DNA of 5,624 nt. Origin: Methyloceanibacter sp. (GTDB taxonomy: Bacteria; Pseudomonadota; Alphaproteobacteria; Rhizobiales; Methyloligellaceae). The stretch is from positions 1 through 5,624 of the forward strand of contig JAENXG010000168.1 of NCBI GenBank assembly GCA_016649675.1, in the 5' to 3' direction. The number at the start of each line of letters is the position of its first letter. The first letter of the stretch is position 1. Below, one piece after another: positions 5,095-5,624 of this stretch. Position numbers and translations under genes: made by a program. The notes under the pieces are model-generated. The model did no database searches and was not told where the DNA came from. It saw only the letters and a program-made list of their open reading frames with translations.

Positions 5095-5444
5095 TATTGA
5101 CCTACTAAGTGACGGATAAAGCTTAATTATCTAAGCGGAAGCATTCATCTACCTACGCGTATACCTACGCTCGCTCGGATAAGTGTGACGCCACTGAGCT
5201 GGGGAACACGGAGCCGTCTGCGCGTTATCCTTCCTTTGATCTCGATCGCGGGAACGCCAACGGGAGCCGGGTACTGCGAGCGTCCGCTTTGAGCCAGAAA
5301 GCAGCCCCTGCGCTCCGAAGTCCGCTCTGTCGGTTCTGACCCATAGCGGACATTTCAACTCGCCGATGATCGGTCATCCATTTTCAGTCGCCTCGTTCTA
5401 GTGGCGCAATGCCGATCAGGGCGGACTGAAGACGCAGCACTACG
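5095..5444. other. Gene-free stretch between tRNA-Ser and the sigma factor gene
   Basis: I find no convincing gene in these 350 bp. The reading frames are short, lack ribosome sites and resemble no family; a 69-codon minus-strand frame at 5149-5358 has an R/S/P-rich composition typical of random GC-rich sequence. The part next to the tRNA (about 5097-5150) is more AT-rich than the rest of the window and contains a weak GCTTA/TAAGC hairpin (5121-5136). A direct repeat TACCTACGC lies at 5150-5158 and 5162-5170. Further on are the GTCCGCT hairpin repeats (5282-5351). Degraded intergenic or relic sequence is the simplest reading. Confidence 0.6.
5282..5351. repeat. Two related GTCCGCT hairpin units
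   Basis: Unit 1 begins GTCCGCT at 5282-5288 and folds as GCTTT 5286-5290 with AAAGC 5298-5302. Unit 2 begins GTCCGCT at 5320-5326 and pairs over 7 bp with AGCGGAC at 5345-5351 around an 18-nt spacer. The two start 38 bp apart, and both contain a degenerate version of a CCAGAA/TGACCC middle. From memory, similar TCCGCT...AGCGGA palindromes recur between genes in rhizobial genomes; I could not verify this. They look like dispersed intergenic palindromes rather than a gene. Confidence 0.4.
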
Positions 5445-5624
5445 TCAACGGGCTCCCCGCGTAACCGATTTCGCAAATGGGAAGCCAAGTTGGTCCAGCA
5501 CTTTTTTGACCAGGCGGTCGCAGCGCGGTCTGTCGAAAGGAAACGCATCCTTTAGCGCTGCCCCAATGTGCTCGCCAAGGGCCGCTCGTAGCATGCGTCG
5601 CGCCCGGTGCAGCCTCGTCTTCAC
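5445..5624 (-). CDS. ECF-type RNA polymerase sigma factor, C-terminal end only
   Basis: The frame enters from the right edge on the minus strand and gives 59 residues, ending at TGA (plus-strand TCA 5445-5447). It opens with V-K-T-R-L-H-R-A-R-R-M-L-R, the end of sigma region 4: the tail of the helix-turn-helix that recognises the -35 element, as in the G-T-V-K-T-R-L-H-R-A-R pattern of ECF sigma factors. It continues with A-A-L-G-E-H-I-G and then a short extension A-F-P-F-D-R-P-R-C-D-R-L-V-K-K-V-L-D-Q-L, seen in a subset of ECF proteins. The cysteine (residue 35 of the fragment) in P-R-C-D-R belongs to this extension. ECF sigma factors usually work with an anti-sigma factor; none is visible here and its gene may lie outside the window. 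Regions 2 and most of 4 are missing, so the ECF group cannot be assigned. Confidence 0.85.
   Translation of the reverse strand: MKTRLHRARRMLRAALGEHIGAALKDAFPFDRPRCDRLVKKVLDQLGFPFAKSVTRGAR

Noticed and set aside
5149..5358. 69-codon minus-strand frame after the tRNA.
   Set aside because: No ribosome site or recognisable domain, and it runs across the hairpin repeats; composition is that of random GC-rich DNA.
5005..5624. tRNA-Ser as attachment site of an integrated element to the right.
   Set aside because: No repeat of the tRNA 3' end and no integrase are visible in the window; the gene-free stretch alone is not enough.

Overview
The window looks like part of a high-GC alphaproteobacterial chromosome, probably of the rhizobial order (Hyphomicrobiales). 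This is inferred from the strong G/C bias at third codon positions, the form of the MsrA protein (three cysteines, long N-terminal lead), the CTTGAA/TATAGT promoter in front of the tRNA, and the mix of neighbours. No species can be named from the sequence alone.

Layout, left to right. (1) The 3' end of a CitE-like CoA-ester lyase gene (HpcH/HpaI aldolase superfamily) runs off the left edge. It converges on an AraC-family regulator, and the two stop codons sit inside one shared inverted repeat (about 267-322). (2) The AraC-family gene (minus strand) is divergent from a probable two-gene operon on the plus strand: a small DUF4242-type protein and a class I SAM-dependent methyltransferase. The 177-bp divergent intergenic region carries four same-strand copies of GGACG-N5-TCA, starting at 1300, 1321, 1351 and 1372. 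The spacing of 21, 30 and 21 bp is what an AraC-family protein binding direct repeats would be expected to use. (3) A complete tryptophanyl-tRNA synthetase gene (trpS) follows and converges on msrA, which encodes methionine-S-sulfoxide reductase. Upstream of msrA, on the same strand, lies a small two-helix membrane protein of unknown function. (4) A tRNA-Ser(GGA) gene with encoded CCA has a good upstream promoter. (5) About 350 bp without a convincing gene follow; they hold two related hairpin-like repeats built on GTCCGCT/AGCGGAC. (6) The 3' end of an ECF-type RNA polymerase sigma factor gene (minus strand) runs off the right edge.

Most of the window is ordinary housekeeping sequence. The likely regulatory unit is the AraC-family regulator, its four-box operator region, and the DUF4242/methyltransferase pair. 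The sequence suggests that the regulator controls the pair and perhaps itself in response to an unidentified signal. The substrate of the methyltransferase cannot be read from the sequence. I see no phage, CRISPR, transposase or defence system here.
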